Of a DNA stretch of 64,000 nucleotides, positions 10,283-21,241 are shown piece after piece. Made by a program: the position numbers and the translations under genes. Where the stretch lies: contig NC_064045.1 of NCBI RefSeq assembly GCF_932526225.1, positions 3,263,998 to 3,327,997 of the forward strand, given 5' to 3'. The notes below the pieces were generated by a model, which was not told the DNA's origin, did no database searches, and worked only from the letters and a program-made list of their open reading frames with translations. Each line of letters opens with the position of its first letter. Position 1 is the stretch's first letter. The stretch is from Nematostella vectensis (Eukaryota; Cnidaria; Anthozoa; Actiniaria; Edwardsiidae).

Positions 10283-10678
10283 TTAGGTCTCTGATACCAG
10301 AAAAGGGAAGCTGAGAAAGGGAACATTTAGGTCTCTGATACCAGAAAAGGGAAGCTGAGAAAGGGAACATTTAGGTCTCTGATACCAGAAAAGGGAAGCT
10401 GAGAAAGGGAACATTTAGGTTTCTGATACCAGAAAAGGGAAGCTGAGAAAGGGAACATTTACAGGTCTCTGATACCAGAAAAGGGAAGCTGAGAAAGGGA
10501 ACATTTAGGTCTCTGATACCAGAAAAGGGAAGCTGAGAAAGGGAACATTTAGGTCTCTGATACCAGAAAAGGGAAGCTGAGAAAGGGAACATTTAGGTCT
10601 CTGATACCAGAAAAGGGAAGCTGAGGAGCATTTAGGTCTCTGATACCAGAAAAGGGAAGCTGAGAAAGGGAGCATTTA
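10193..10678. repeat. 44-bp minisatellite, about 11 copies
   Basis: The unit contains GGTCTCTGATACCAGAAAAG followed by GGAAGCTGAGAAAGGGAACA. Copies are nearly identical, with one AC insertion near 10461 and a shortened copy near 10621. It lies inside the CR1-like remnant, and the first copy is continuous with its endonuclease frame. Because 44 is not a multiple of 3, the minus-strand frame cycles through repeated peptides that are not meaningful domains. Confidence 0.95.
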
Positions 10679-10716
10679 GCGCAGATTAAGGATGCCGGTT
10701 GTGAGGCTTTGATGTT

Positions 10717-10965
10717 TTAAAAGCACATTGACGCACATCGCGCATGAAATAGGTCATGACAAATTTCACATTCTAGTCTCTTATTGTTTCGCTTTACCGT
10801 TTTTTTCACAATGTGGGCATTTTGGGGTAACTGCCAGTTTAGGTTTGTTTGAGTGTGGTTTGTTGCAAGAACAGGGCCGGGGCGAGGATGGATGTCACCA
10901 GCCACCAGCAACAATTGGAAAGTCATCACACAATTCGCATAGTAGGCCTGTGCGTGACATTGCAC
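10717..10965 (-). pseudogene. CR1-like element, 5' part with 2A-like and zinc-finger motifs
   Basis: The frame reads FQLLLVAGDIHPRPGP, the hydrophobic run plus GD(I/V)HPNPGP mark found near the start of the second ORF of many CR1/L2 elements, with Arg in place of Asn. It continues into a partial PHD-like zinc finger (CEICHDLFHARC). The same motif resembles 2A peptides (NPGP); the RPGP form would not be expected to work. It lies 5' of the endonuclease remnant on the same strand. Confidence 0.7.
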
Positions 10966-11297
10966 GTTTTCTGCGATATTGATGACCTAAGAACTCAGAA
11001 TGCCGTTTTAAGGAAAAAAAGAAGGTAGGAAGGATCTAGGGACAAAACTGACAATGAGACATCTTCAATACATTTGTAGCCAACACCTTCCACAAAAGCC
11101 ATCAACACAGGGCTCATAGGATTCAGATATAATTAGAAGCAGCACAGGCACTACAGAACAACAAAGTTGATGTTTGTAACCCATTGTACCAACAAAGTTG
11201 AGATTCGTTTTGATTATAATTAATTTTAATTTATCTCCCAACATCTCATCGAGAATATCGCCAATCGCGCAATCCAGGACATCCCAAATCAAAGCAC

Positions 11298-11490
11298 TAC
11301 AATACTCCAAAAACTGGAAATCGACTCTGCCAAATTTTCGTCTTTAATAAGACTTCTGATAATAAGACTTTAATAAGACTTTCTGATGTAAATAAGCTTG
11401 TAACGATTCACCTTCTTCAGTCTGCCCTGAAGAAGTCTTATTAAAGACGAAAATTTGGCAGAGTCGATTTCCAGTTTTTGGAGTATTGTA
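11298..11490. mobile_element. Foldback element with perfect 60-bp arms
   Basis: Bases 11298-11357 and 11431-11490 are exact reverse complements over all 60 positions by direct reading. The arms start TACAATACTCCAAAAACTGG and end near TAATAAGACTTCT. The 73-bp centre has a partial arm repeat (TAATAAGACTT) and a small hairpin (CTTCTTCAG/CTGAAGAAG). It is a miniature inverted-repeat element. A shorter relative is at 15019-15107. Confidence 0.85.
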
Positions 11491-11867
11491 TTCATTGTTC
11501 TGGTACGAGATCGCGACAGTTTGGGCTTTTTGATTCTATCCAAATCAAAGCACAGATATCGTCATCGATGTCATGAAGTTATGCTGCCAGCAACAGTGTG
11601 ACTATGAGGTGACATCGAAGAATTGTTTCTCCGAGTCGCCTGTGCCATTCCCGGTAAAGCGATGCCTACGTCCAGGTTCTCGAGTCGAGTCGTGTACCTG
11701 TGCCAGGTAAAGCGATGCTTACGTCCAGGTTCTCTGCTATCGTCACTGCCAATGCACATGGAAGGTCGCGTGGTTACCGTAACCCTTTCTGCCAAGAGTC
11801 ATGTGATGTTGTACAGTGCTATTTTGGCTTTTGCAATTGTGCATGAGTGTTGGGGTCTTCCCGAGTC

Positions 11868-12055
11868 GCACAACGCGTCCATTTCCACCGGCTAATTCAA
11901 GCGAGTAAAAAGGATTTCAATCAAATAACCGTAAAAAAACTTATGGAGACTTCATTCGTAGATGGTTATTTGGAAGTTTCTTGCAAATACCCGTTGTATT
12001 TTCATGTATAAACAAACAAAGTAGTGTTTGATAGACAATTTTAAAGGGATCAACT
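11868..12055. repeat. Dispersed repeat, copy A of a three-copy family
   Basis: It shares TCCATTTCCA, GGCTAATT, AAGCGAGTAA, TTTCAATCAAATA and a TTGATAGACA/TTGATCGACA segment, in the same order, with 31694-31920 and 41310-41525. The class is unknown. Confidence 0.65.
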
Positions 12056-13697
12056 TTTAACTGTTAATCTAAATCTTTATTTTTTTTTACAAATTTTAAA
12101 TTCTTTTTGAAATTATGTGGCGTCTTGAATTAATAATGCTTTTGCTCGTGGATCGATAATATTAATGCGGAATTTGTGAGGCGCATCATCATACATTATT
12201 AGGTTTTGTCGCGCGCTTGTAAGCTTTGTTTGCGATAAGGGGGTGAGCGTTTTTCAATTAAAACTTGCTTGAATTTCAATAAGTTTTCAATATTTGTAGT
12301 AATTTCATTTTGCGTTCATTCAAATTTATCTAAAAAAAACGTCAAGATTAATACGGCTAGAAGTTCCAGAAAGACTATAAAGACAATGTAGTTCTAAATG
12401 GAACAGATTGACAAAATGAACTAAAATATCTATCTATTGAGTACATGACGGAAAAACACGACGTGACGCTTCCAATAAAATAAGCCCATTTCACATCGAA
12501 TAAAGGAGGATAATTTCTCTGAGTACTTAGTAACTTATAGCAAACAAAATATCAAGTGCGACTTTTTTTAAAATTGATGCGACTTTTTGTAAAGTGTCAT
12601 TGAAATTTGAGCTTTTTGTCCCTGATACACAGGGCAATGATGATAAAGGAAAAATTATCTTAAAAAGCCAAAATCTGGTTATGTGCACTTCGGCCTCGCG
12701 TTATTTGTGTTTTGAAAGTCCGTAATACAAGAAACCTATAGCCATTGTAAGAAATTGTGTCTTCTCTCTCTATCTGGAATTGCGCGTTTTTCAGGTTTTT
12801 CCGTCATGTCTCTATTGATTGATAATCTCAAGAAATAAAATCCTAAAATCCAATATTATATTATCACATATTATCCCCTCGATAAACTTCACGGTCACAT
12901 TGCCACTGCTGAATGTGTACCTTTTACTGGTGATTAGCTAGTTAAATAAACTTCTCAATGACGGATTCAAAGATTGCAGTGGGTGGTTAAACTATACCAA
13001 GCCTGTCAACCTTCAATAGGAGACTTGCACTAACAGATAAGGTGACTTTGACGTCGCCTATTTCCTACCCCTAAGAAAAATGAACGTTCTGCTTATAAGG
13101 CGAGAAAGTTGGCTAACTAACAGAGATATTTTTTTGATTGACAAAAATTCATAACTAGGGAGATTTTATCGTCTTCTGATGCACACAACATGCCATGCTT
13201 GAGTGATGCCTTTTTGATGCCAGCCAGTTGGTACGTTTCTAGCATCCTGATTGGTTTACTTCACATGAAACTGACAAAGTGACCACGGTAGCGTGAGTCG
13301 TTTTGTAAAAAAATGTTTTGCCCGATATTATGCAAACCGCGGAGCCTTCCCTTTGATCCGCCACTACTTCTCTTATGTACGGCCCTCCCCGGTTTTTTTT
13401 TGACGCATGAAGACATTTCCAGTCAAGCATCGATCGTTGGGAAATAGAAGTTTAACTCACCTTTTATACTTCATGACGTGCTGTTGTTTGCGAACAATTC
13501 AAGAAACTTCTTTTTCACATTTTAAAGTAAATAGAATACCTTGTCTTAGTGTTTAACTGTCTTAAATTCGCGTTGAAAAGTAAATAGATGAACAAGCTTA
13601 TCTTTAGCAATCGTGCAAATCACCACGTCATATCAAGTTTTGTTAAACACCAATGAATAGCCAACGCACGTAATGCAAATTGCGCTTCCGATAAAAG
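12056..13697. other. Intergenic, no gene seen
   Basis: Long AT-rich stretch with only short frames. Near 13275-13310 a GACCACGGTAGCGTGAGTCG segment resembles a segment at 58815-58835, so a dispersed repeat is likely. The last part is the promoter of the gene at 13729. Confidence 0.5.
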
Positions 13698-13704
13698 TAT
13701 AAAA
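13698..13704 (+). promoter_or_regulatory. TATA box of the cysteine-module gene
   Basis: TATAAAA lies 31 bp before the ATG at 13729 and 46 bp before the ATG at 13744. With normal TATA spacing, transcription would start near 13725-13735, leaving a very short 5' UTR and favouring the 13744 start. Confidence 0.6.
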
Positions 13705-13728
13705 CATGTGTCTCTTTTTCTCTCTTCA

Positions 13729-14937
13729 ATGAGAACCATCAGGATGGTACAGGCAGTAATTCTGTCTTGGTGCGTTCTTCTGGATGTTCTCGTGCTTTAT
13801 TGTGCTGCCGGAAATAATGAGCGTTTTATACGATGCGAAAACACAGGGTCAGGATCTCTGCGAATACTGTGCAGTGGCTTATGTCAGACTTTCTACTGTC
13901 CGTATATCGAGAAGAGGGTCAACAGCGACTCCATCTCCCGGTACTGCTTCTGCACCGATAATGACTTCCCGGGAATCGAACACTACAGCGGAGAAAACGA
14001 GTTTAGTTTTGCTGGTTGGGAAGAGATAGAGAAGAGTTCTAGTTCGATGAGTGTTCTGTCAGGTGTAGAATCGACGACTTCCAAGTTTCAACCGATTTCG
14101 ACAAGAAACGACGTCCCATCAGTATTGCCGTGTGTTCAGCCATCCATCACGTCTAGCCAGTCATCGACAAGATACGACGTCATACTAGCATGCTCGTCTG
14201 GTCAACCTTGCGTCACCTCCAGCCCGTCTATAAGGTCGTCTACCGCGGCAGAAAAGGTTGAAGATTCGACTTATAATGTACCCCCTGATTTCCTGATTTC
14301 TTCATCAAACGAAATCGTCTTTCAATCGTCTTTTGAATCCTTCACGGCCGCCAACAAACCTCAAAAGTCACACTCTACAATGGAATCCAATGTCGTTTTG
14401 TCGACGACTTTCTTGCTTTCTCATTTAGTCTCCACACCATCAGACTTCTCAACTTCTACATCGTACGAAATCTTATCAGGCTCATTGTCAGTCGAACCAT
14501 CCGCTGCCACCGACACTAAAACGTCACCTTGTACAAGGGAATCGGATGTGGCTACTTCATCGACGACATCTACACTGCCTTCTCTTCCGATTTCGACATC
14601 GTCTGGCTTACCACTTATATCGTCAATTCACCCTTCAAGAACATCAGCCATGTCACCAGTGACGTCAAGCATGTCAATCATCTGCAAAGCTAAACCCGGG
14701 AAAGGGGTAGAAGACCAGTTTTGTCAGAAAGAGTGCGGCAAGGATGTAACAGTGAGAAGATGCTTTTTTGAGTCGTGCTCTTGTTTTGTGCCCGATAGGG
14801 TAATGCCGCTGTCCAGATCATCTGCTGTCTGCACTGTCAACGCGTTCGGGAGGTCAGCGGGTTACACTGATCCCCACTGCGAGGCGATATGCAAGACGAG
14901 AGGACAATGTTTCTTTGGAATTTGTGCTTGCACATAA
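13729..14937 (+). CDS. Secreted Ser/Thr-rich protein with three six-cysteine modules
   Basis: Single-exon frame of 402 aa from 13729, or 397 aa from the ATG at 13744. The latter begins directly with a signal peptide (MVQAVILSWCVLLDVLVLYCAAG). Numbered from 13744, cysteines form three modules: 31, 43, 47, 52, 68, 70; then 314, 327, 331, 340, 345, 347; then 363, 379, 383, 389, 394, 396. Each fits C-x(n)-C-x3-C-x(n)-C-x(n)-C-x-C, the spacing of the CS-alpha-beta fold of invertebrate defensins. Between the first and second lies about 240 residues of Ser/Thr-rich sequence with repeated STSS-like runs, likely O-glycosylated. No membrane segment follows. The product is presumably secreted to mucus, gland or nematocyst; function is not known. 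It could equally be a matrix protein with a coincidental cysteine pattern. I recognise no named gene. Confidence 0.7.
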   Translation: MRTIRMVQAVILSWCVLLDVLVLYCAAGNNERFIRCENTGSGSLRILCSGLCQTFYCPYIEKRVNSDSISRYCFCTDNDFPGIEHYSGENEFSFAGWEEIEKSSSSMSVLSGVESTTSKFQPISTRNDVPSVLPCVQPSITSSQSSTRYDVILACSSGQPCVTSSPSIRSSTAAEKVEDSTYNVPPDFLISSSNEIVFQSSFESFTAANKPQKSHSTMESNVVLSTTFLLSHLVSTPSDFSTSTSYEILSGSLSVEPSAATDTKTSPCTRESDVATSSTTSTLPSLPISTSSGLPLISSIHPSRTSAMSPVTSSMSIICKAKPGKGVEDQFCQKECGKDVTVRRCFFESCSCFVPDRVMPLSRSSAVCTVNAFGRSAGYTDPHCEAICKTRGQCFFGICACT

Positions 14938-16641
14938 GGTTTGAAGGATTAGTATGACGGTCTTAATAATCAAATACAAAAAGCCCAAATAGTCGTGTTC
15001 GTGAACCAAAAAAATGTATACAATACACCAAAAACTGGATTTGACGAAGAGGTCTTATTAAAGACGAAAATTTGGCATAGACAAATTCCAGTTTTTGGTG
15101 TATTGTATGGTCTCAATAAACAAGTACACTTTCCAGCTTCATTCATATCAGATATAGATCGTAACACCGCAATTGGAAATTATAAATACCCTATAGATAC
15201 CCTGAATCACCTGACACAGATTTAAAAAAAATTTATCTCAGATAATTTTTTAAAGGAAGCAGCGCGATAATGAAATTTGAATCGCCTGACACAGATTCAA
15301 AAAGATTTAAGATTTTCTTGCTGGAAGCAGCAAGTCAATGAACCCTGTATTGCTTTGAAGATCACCTATAACACTCGCGTTATTAGCATTTTGTTCATTT
15401 CCAAGAAATGTAAAACTGTAAAACTGTTCATCGCTTTACTTTTGTCAGAGTATTCATTACCTCCATTGTTTTGGGCATACCACACGAAAACGAGGCTGAC
15501 CTGTGGCTGATCCAGGGGGTCCACCGAAAATAGACTTATGAATTTGCTTCATAAATTTACCCCCAGTAACTAGAGTCATCCGTTGACTTGAGGATACCGA
15601 GGTACGCGCTCGTCGGATTAAAGCAAATGCCAACAAACTATATATAAATTTAAAGCTTAATGATTGTACTTTCCTCCTAAGATAATTATTTTTTATACGC
15701 GCTTAATTTTAAGTGCTTTTGCTTGGTCCGAAGTGCGAAATCGACCACTTTTAAACATGCGAATTATTTATACAGACCAAAAGCGCGTAACCTCCCGGGA
15801 TCTGCTTAATATCTTTTGTCATGTACTGAACTGACAAACCGTGTCTACATTTGACGTCACACAACCTCGTTGATTTAATAATCGAGGGTCAAATTTAGGC
15901 GTGGAATAATTTTGCTTCCTTGGCTACAACGCGCTAATTAAGTCCGTAGCAAAAAAAGGTTTTGATTATCCGCGGCACGGTGTGACAGAACAATATCTAT
16001 ACTAGACGCTTGCCAAGTTGCGCAGGAGTCGGGCGGTTAGAAGTGTACCCTTAATTCACATATTTAGAGCAAGATGGGGTGAAATTTGATTGCGAGATAT
16101 CGGGGATTGGAGTTGTGTAAACATTAGAGGCAGCGTGACAGTAATGTCAGATAAATTTATTGACATACTTGACAAAACATTGCGTTGCTATGGCAACCAG
16201 GGGGGCTTAATTACCCCGAAATCATGGTATCCAGTCTTACAGTGATAACTCCTTTATTTTTTTATCAATAGCCACCAAACTTTCAGGAAATCTTCTACTA
16301 CAACATATGCATACAATGAAGTATAGAAATTACCCTGGTGATATTTTTCAAATTAGAGGAATATTTTGTCAGAAACTAATATTTGGATATTTGTTTGTCA
16401 GGTTTGAAAATTATTTTTAATTTAAGATTTAAAGCAAATGTTTATCCTTTAGGTCTTTGTATAAGAATACATATACTGCACATCCCCTGAAAAAAATAGC
16501 CAATTCCAACAAATTCTCTGGAAGATATCACTGTTAGAGTATTACTAATATACGAAAATCTCACAATTTGAGAAATCTCAAGTTAAAGATAACGTAAATG
16601 TGTAAATTCATAATATAAGGGCAGTTTTCAGATCATACTTT
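14938..16641. other. Intergenic with small repeats
   Basis: Apart from the inverted repeat at 15019-15107, it holds an imperfect duplication at about 15205-15345 sharing ACCTGACACAGATT and GGAAGCAGC. No frame has a recognisable domain. The end is the 3' flank of the Mutator-like element. Confidence 0.5.
15019..15107. mobile_element. Short foldback element related to 11298-11490
   Basis: Perfect 20-bp arms TACAATACACCAAAAACTGG at 15019-15038 and its reverse complement at 15088-15107. The right half (GGTCTTATTAAAGACGAAAA, TTTGGCA) matches the right arm of the larger element, so this is a deleted or diverged family member. Confidence 0.8.
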
Positions 16642-18451
16642 CTAAAATCCACCAGGATAATATAAAGAGCCCTCAGCTTGCTTCTTCTTGTCCTCTTTCT
16701 TTTTTCTTTTGCCTCTCAGGACCTTTCTCCTTGTTTTAGATGCCTCCTTACTTTTATACTCTGCAAGCCGAACTCTAGAAGTATCCTCAAGGCCACAGCC
16801 TGCTTCCGTATATTTGCCGGCAGGGATTTTTAGGTCTTCCAACAATCTTAGTACAGAGCTGTACCCCAAGTTAAAATGACATACAGCATCATACAAGCCC
16901 AATTCAAGAATATCACTGCCGACATACACCTCCTTGGGCACTCGCTGCCAAATCATTGCATTCAAACGCTCATTCTGGTTCTGTGTTTTGCCATGTAGGC
17001 ATTTCTCCAGCAGACTGGCTTCACTTAGCCTAACATATACTGGCTTTACCTTGGCCAGTATCTCCAATGACAGACCAGCACTTTGCTTAAATGTATTGGT
17101 GTGGTCTGCTTTGTCTTTCTGATATTTACACCAGCTTGTGCTTCAAGTCGGGCAGTGGTCATGCAGCACTCTGGCTTCATTAGAAGCACAATGCATAAGA
17201 CTAGCATGAATCGCATCTGCTCCAAGTTTCCAACATTTGAACGTATGGCAATGCCATAATAATTCTGTAGTTTGTCAATGAGTGCATCGGTTAGCTTGCC
17301 TTTGCCGCCTAGACCTGGGGTGTCACGTTTCAGTTTTCGAAGGGAGTTACCAACTCTCTTCTGTACGTGCCCAATACACTACTTTTTCTTAACTATAATA
17401 TTGTCAGCCTCATAGACTTTCTCAACTCTATTAAAACTTTTGCAATCGCCATCACCATAATATTCAGTGTAACGGATATTGTGGGTTTCTACAGAACGAT
17501 TGAAGATTCGCTGTACACCCTCAGGCTCCATAGCAGGTGCGGAACCCCTGAAGTTGGCCTTGCAGTCGTTGTGATCTGCCTTCCACAAACGGTATTCCTC
17601 GCTATCCTTATCTAGATGATCATGCAGCTTGCATTGTTTGCAGGACACCGTAAGGGCCTCTACATCGAGAACTTTCCCTGTGTCAATAGAGATGCCGGTG
17701 ACACAGCCATTCAGAGATGAAAAGCCCCTTCTCTGCCAGGTGCCATCGAATGAAGCACCGCAATTGGTTGGCCCATCCGATGTATCTGCTTTAAGCTCTT
17801 TTGCAGAATCACCCATACTTTTGGTTGCAATTTCCTTTACATGCTTCAGCAGTGTGCGCGAGTTTTTAGTGAATGCCCTCGCAGTAGGTGGTGGCGGCAT
17901 GTTCATAAGTAAACATAACTTTCTGGCTCCAGTATGTCCCTTTCCGAGTGTTCTCATGCTGTAAACCAGTCTGCGATTCACTCCATAACTTTGCCCTTGA
18001 ACTTTCGAAGTATAAGTGATATGCTCCCAGTCACAGTTCTGGCAGGTTAGACGTAGCTTCGAGGCACAACCCTTCCGGTTGTGCTCGTCTTCTCCGAGCA
18101 CGAGGCAGAACTCGCCACAGTCACCACATCGTAGCAAAGCGAAAATATTGCTAAGAATGTCCATATCCACGAAACGATACCCGGTCACCTTAGCATCAGA
18201 TACCTTTGCAGTGGATTGGGAAGGTTTAGGCACTGTATCTGCCTCGACAGCGGTTTTCGAAAGCTTTCGAAAAGAAGCAGATTTTGCAGGATTGCCTTCT
18301 TGAACAGGCTCCATGCCAGTCGAACAACTCGGTTCGTTTTCCGACTCATTAGGACTGTTTTTAACTCTCTTTCCTCTAAATTGAGACTTCCTGTAAAGCG
18401 GTTCCCACAAAAACGCCGCTTTTTGCGTCTCTGGTTAGCAAATTTAGGCAT
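16642..18451 (-). pseudogene. Mutator-like transposase, frameshifted
   Basis: The start at 18451 reads MPKFANQRRKKRRF, then shifts into the long frame 18410-17379. That frame has a CxxC pair (CGDCGEFC), a second cysteine pair (CQNCDW) and the core segment CGASFDGTWQRRGFSSLNGC, which holds an Asp of the DDE-type active site and is typical of the animal Mutator-like transposase domain. Around 17378-17200 it continues in another frame as GHVQKRVGNSLRKLK and GKGKLTDALIDKLQNYYGIA, then in a third with LHDHCP and SWCKYQKDK. The last frame, 17067-16642, has LLEKCLHGKTQNQNERLNA and ends YYPGGF. At least three frameshifts make it inactive. Family assignment is from memory of conserved blocks. Terminal inverted repeats were not found with confidence. 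Confidence 0.75.
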
Positions 18452-18976
18452 ATTTGAAGAGTAAAATGGAAGGTTGTATTTTGACTTGATGTTGAAATGT
18501 GAAGATCGATATTTAGGAAGGTTCTGCATGTAAACTCTCTTGTTAGTGATATATTCAGTCACGTGGATAAAACACAGGGAACCCCAACAAGAGAAAATCG
18601 AAAACCCCATCGAAATCGGCCCTTTCAAATCCGACTTCTAGATCAAAACAAACTGCAAACAGACCGGTTGCCCCTAGCAACGGCTCGCCAACATTTTTTA
18701 AAAGCTTAATACTATAGGAAAAAATATATTTTCATTTAAATTACATTACAAGGATAAATAACGGTAACTTTGAGACGAAAATAATTGTTTTCACAATTAA
18801 TTCAAATTTGGTAAATTTTAGGGTATCATACCGCCTTAAACTTGTTTTGTTATGTTGTACTCAGATGCTTCGAATGGCCTTAGCCTAACTATATAGCCCA
18901 GCTATATCCAGGAAATCTTTTTTTTGTTTTCAAAAAAAAAACAATCATTTGAAAAAATGATTGGCAGTTAGCCCCC
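18452..18976. other. Flank of the Mutator-like element
   Basis: AT-rich, no gene. It contains GGTTGCCCCTAGCAACGG near 18668, partly complementary to GTTGCTATGGCAACC near 16185 on the far side of the transposase. This may be a decayed terminal repeat, but the match is short and each half is itself palindromic. Confidence 0.4.
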
Positions 18977-19955
18977 ATGATACTGCGCACCACAGAAAGT
19001 CCCCCTCGGAAATGGTTACGCGCATCACAGGTAGCCCCTCTCGGGGATGGTCACGCGCACCACAGGAAGCCCCCCCCCGGAAATGGTCACGCGCACCACA
19101 GGAAGTCCCTCTCGGAAATGGTCACGCGCACCACAGGAAGTTCCTCTCGGAAATGGTCACGCGCACCACAGGAAGTCCCTCTCGGAAATGGTCACGCGCA
19201 CCACAGGAAGTCTCTCTCGGAAATGGTCACGCGCACCACAGGAAGTCCCTCTCGGAAATGGTCTCGCGCACCACAGGATGCCCCCCCCTCGAAAATGGTC
19301 ACGCGCACCACAGGATGCCCCCCTCGAAAATGGTCACGCGCACCCCAGGAAGTCTCTCTCGGTAATGGTCACGCGCACCACAAGAAGTCCCTCTCGGAAA
19401 TGGTCACGCGCACCACAGGATGCCCCCCCCCAAAAATGGTCACGCGTACCACAGGAAGTCCCTCTCGGAAATGGTCACGCGCACCACAGGAAGTCTCTCT
19501 CGCAAATGGTCACGCGCACAACAGGAAGTCCCTCTCTGAAATGGTCACGCGCACCACAGGATGCCCCCCCCCTCGAAAATGGTCACGCGCACCACAGGAA
19601 GTCCCTCTCGGAAATGGTCACGCGCACCACAGGAAGTCCCTCTCGAAAATGGTCACGCGCACCACAGGATGCCCCCCCCCTCGGAAATGGTCACGCGCAC
19701 CACAGGAAGTCCCTCTCGGAAATGGTCACGCGCACCACAGGTAGCTTCCTCTCTGAAATGGTCACGCGCACCACAGGTAGCTTCTTCTCTAAAATGGTCA
19801 CGCGCACCACAGGAAGCCCCCCCTCGGAAATGGTCACGCGCACCGCAGGTAGCACCCTCTCGAAGATGGTCACGCGCACCACAGAAAGCCATCCTCTCGG
19901 AAATGGTCACGCGCACCACAGGTAGCACCCTCTCGGAAATATATACACGCTGGTA
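18977..19955. repeat. 35-bp minisatellite, about 28 copies
   Basis: The unit is GAAGTCCCTCTCGG followed by AAATGGTCACGCGCACCACAG. Variants differ mainly in the pyrimidine-rich part, where runs of C vary in length. The unit has no stop in most copies, and 35 is not a multiple of 3, so long frames appear in all three plus frames and in minus frames. None is a credible protein. The block is much more GC-rich than its surroundings. Confidence 0.95.
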
Positions 19956-21210
19956 GCCCCCTCTAAGAAGGAATGGCTACACGCGCTCTTTTAACCTTCT
20001 CGCCAAAACCTTGAGGAAATATTTTGCTTTCGGGAGCGATTAGTCATAACTACTAGAATAGCTTCAATATCCTGGTATGGAGTCAGGTCTTACTCTTATC
20101 TTATAGCAAACTCCTTCGTTTGTGTACGAAGTAACCCTTATCGGTTCAACTTTGAAGTCTTTTAGCCCCAGCTGGTGTATTTCCCATAATTGGATTTAAA
20201 TATATTAACCTGTTTTTAGAAGCAATAAGTTGACAGGTTGAATTTCGTCAGCTATTCATACTTTCGTAATGAGACAGGATTGCTATTCAGATGATAATAC
20301 ACTCATTCGCGACTAAACAGGTACGTTTTTTATCTTAATTACTGCGTCTATATGGTTGGAAACAGGTGGTGGTTTTTAGGGTAAAATCGAGAACCGTTTT
20401 CAAACATAAAACAAACATTATAACATAACATAATATAACATAACTTAATCTAAGAGCAGTTCGTACTTTTAACAGTATAACATTACCTATTTCTACTGGC
20501 CTAATACAGAGGCTGTTTTATGAATTAATAAACGGATCATCGGGTCCCCTCGAGTTTGGCCTGTAAGCTCATCAGGAAAAGTATTGCTCTTTATTGAAAA
20601 AGCAATCGATTTCGTAAGTATATGCTCACACTGAAACGATTTTAACTCGTAATTAATTTGCCGTTCGTTTCTGCCTTAAAATTCGTTTTGCTTGTATGGA
20701 TTTATTCGCACTTTTGCAAATTTTGAGCTGTTGTTTAAATCACCTTTTAATTACTCTAACTTGTAATTTGTGCCATTTCTCACTTATAAGATTGCACTTT
20801 TTAAAAATGTAAATAATTTAAAGTTATAAATGTTTTTATATTCAAAAGTTATCAGACTTTTGTTAGTAAAGCCATAATGTATATTTTTAAAAAGCTTATA
20901 ACCTGTAGTTCAGCTTATGCCATTTAGGCTTTTAGAATGTTAGCCATTTGAAATGAAATGCATGTAGCTTTCCGATGTATAAATAGATAAATAAATTAAT
21001 TTTTAAATAGAATAAGAAGTGGTTTCAGAAAAAAAAAAATTAAACCACTGGAGCCAGCTTGCTTGACAGTTCACTTTTCATATCGGATATTTTTTTTTTA
21101 ATTATTTTTGATGCCATATTTTGCAGTTCACTAATAGAATGAGCCATGTTTTAAAACCACGTAATTTAGTTTGCAAATAAAAGTCCATCCATCTAATGTG
21201 GATCCGCGAG

Positions 21211-21241
<31 letters not shown>

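Noticed and set aside
13708-13728. Earlier start of the cysteine-module protein at 13708
   Set aside because: The codon there is GTG, and it lies only 4 bp after the TATA box. The ATGs at 13729 and 13744 are better.
16185-18690. Terminal inverted repeats of the Mutator-like element (GTTGCTATGGCAACC / GGTTGCCCCTAGCAAC)
   Set aside because: Each word is itself palindromic, so pairing between them is weak evidence, and flanking bases do not match.
18977-19955. Long frames of up to 292 aa in the minisatellite, read as a repeat protein
   Set aside because: Frames are open in all three plus frames and some minus frames, which follows from a stop-free unit of 35 bp. There is no start context, splice signal or domain.
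18977-19955. CRISPR-like array
   Set aside because: The repeats are contiguous with no unique spacers, and the DNA is animal nuclear sequence. The same holds for the 44-bp and 34-bp minisatellites.
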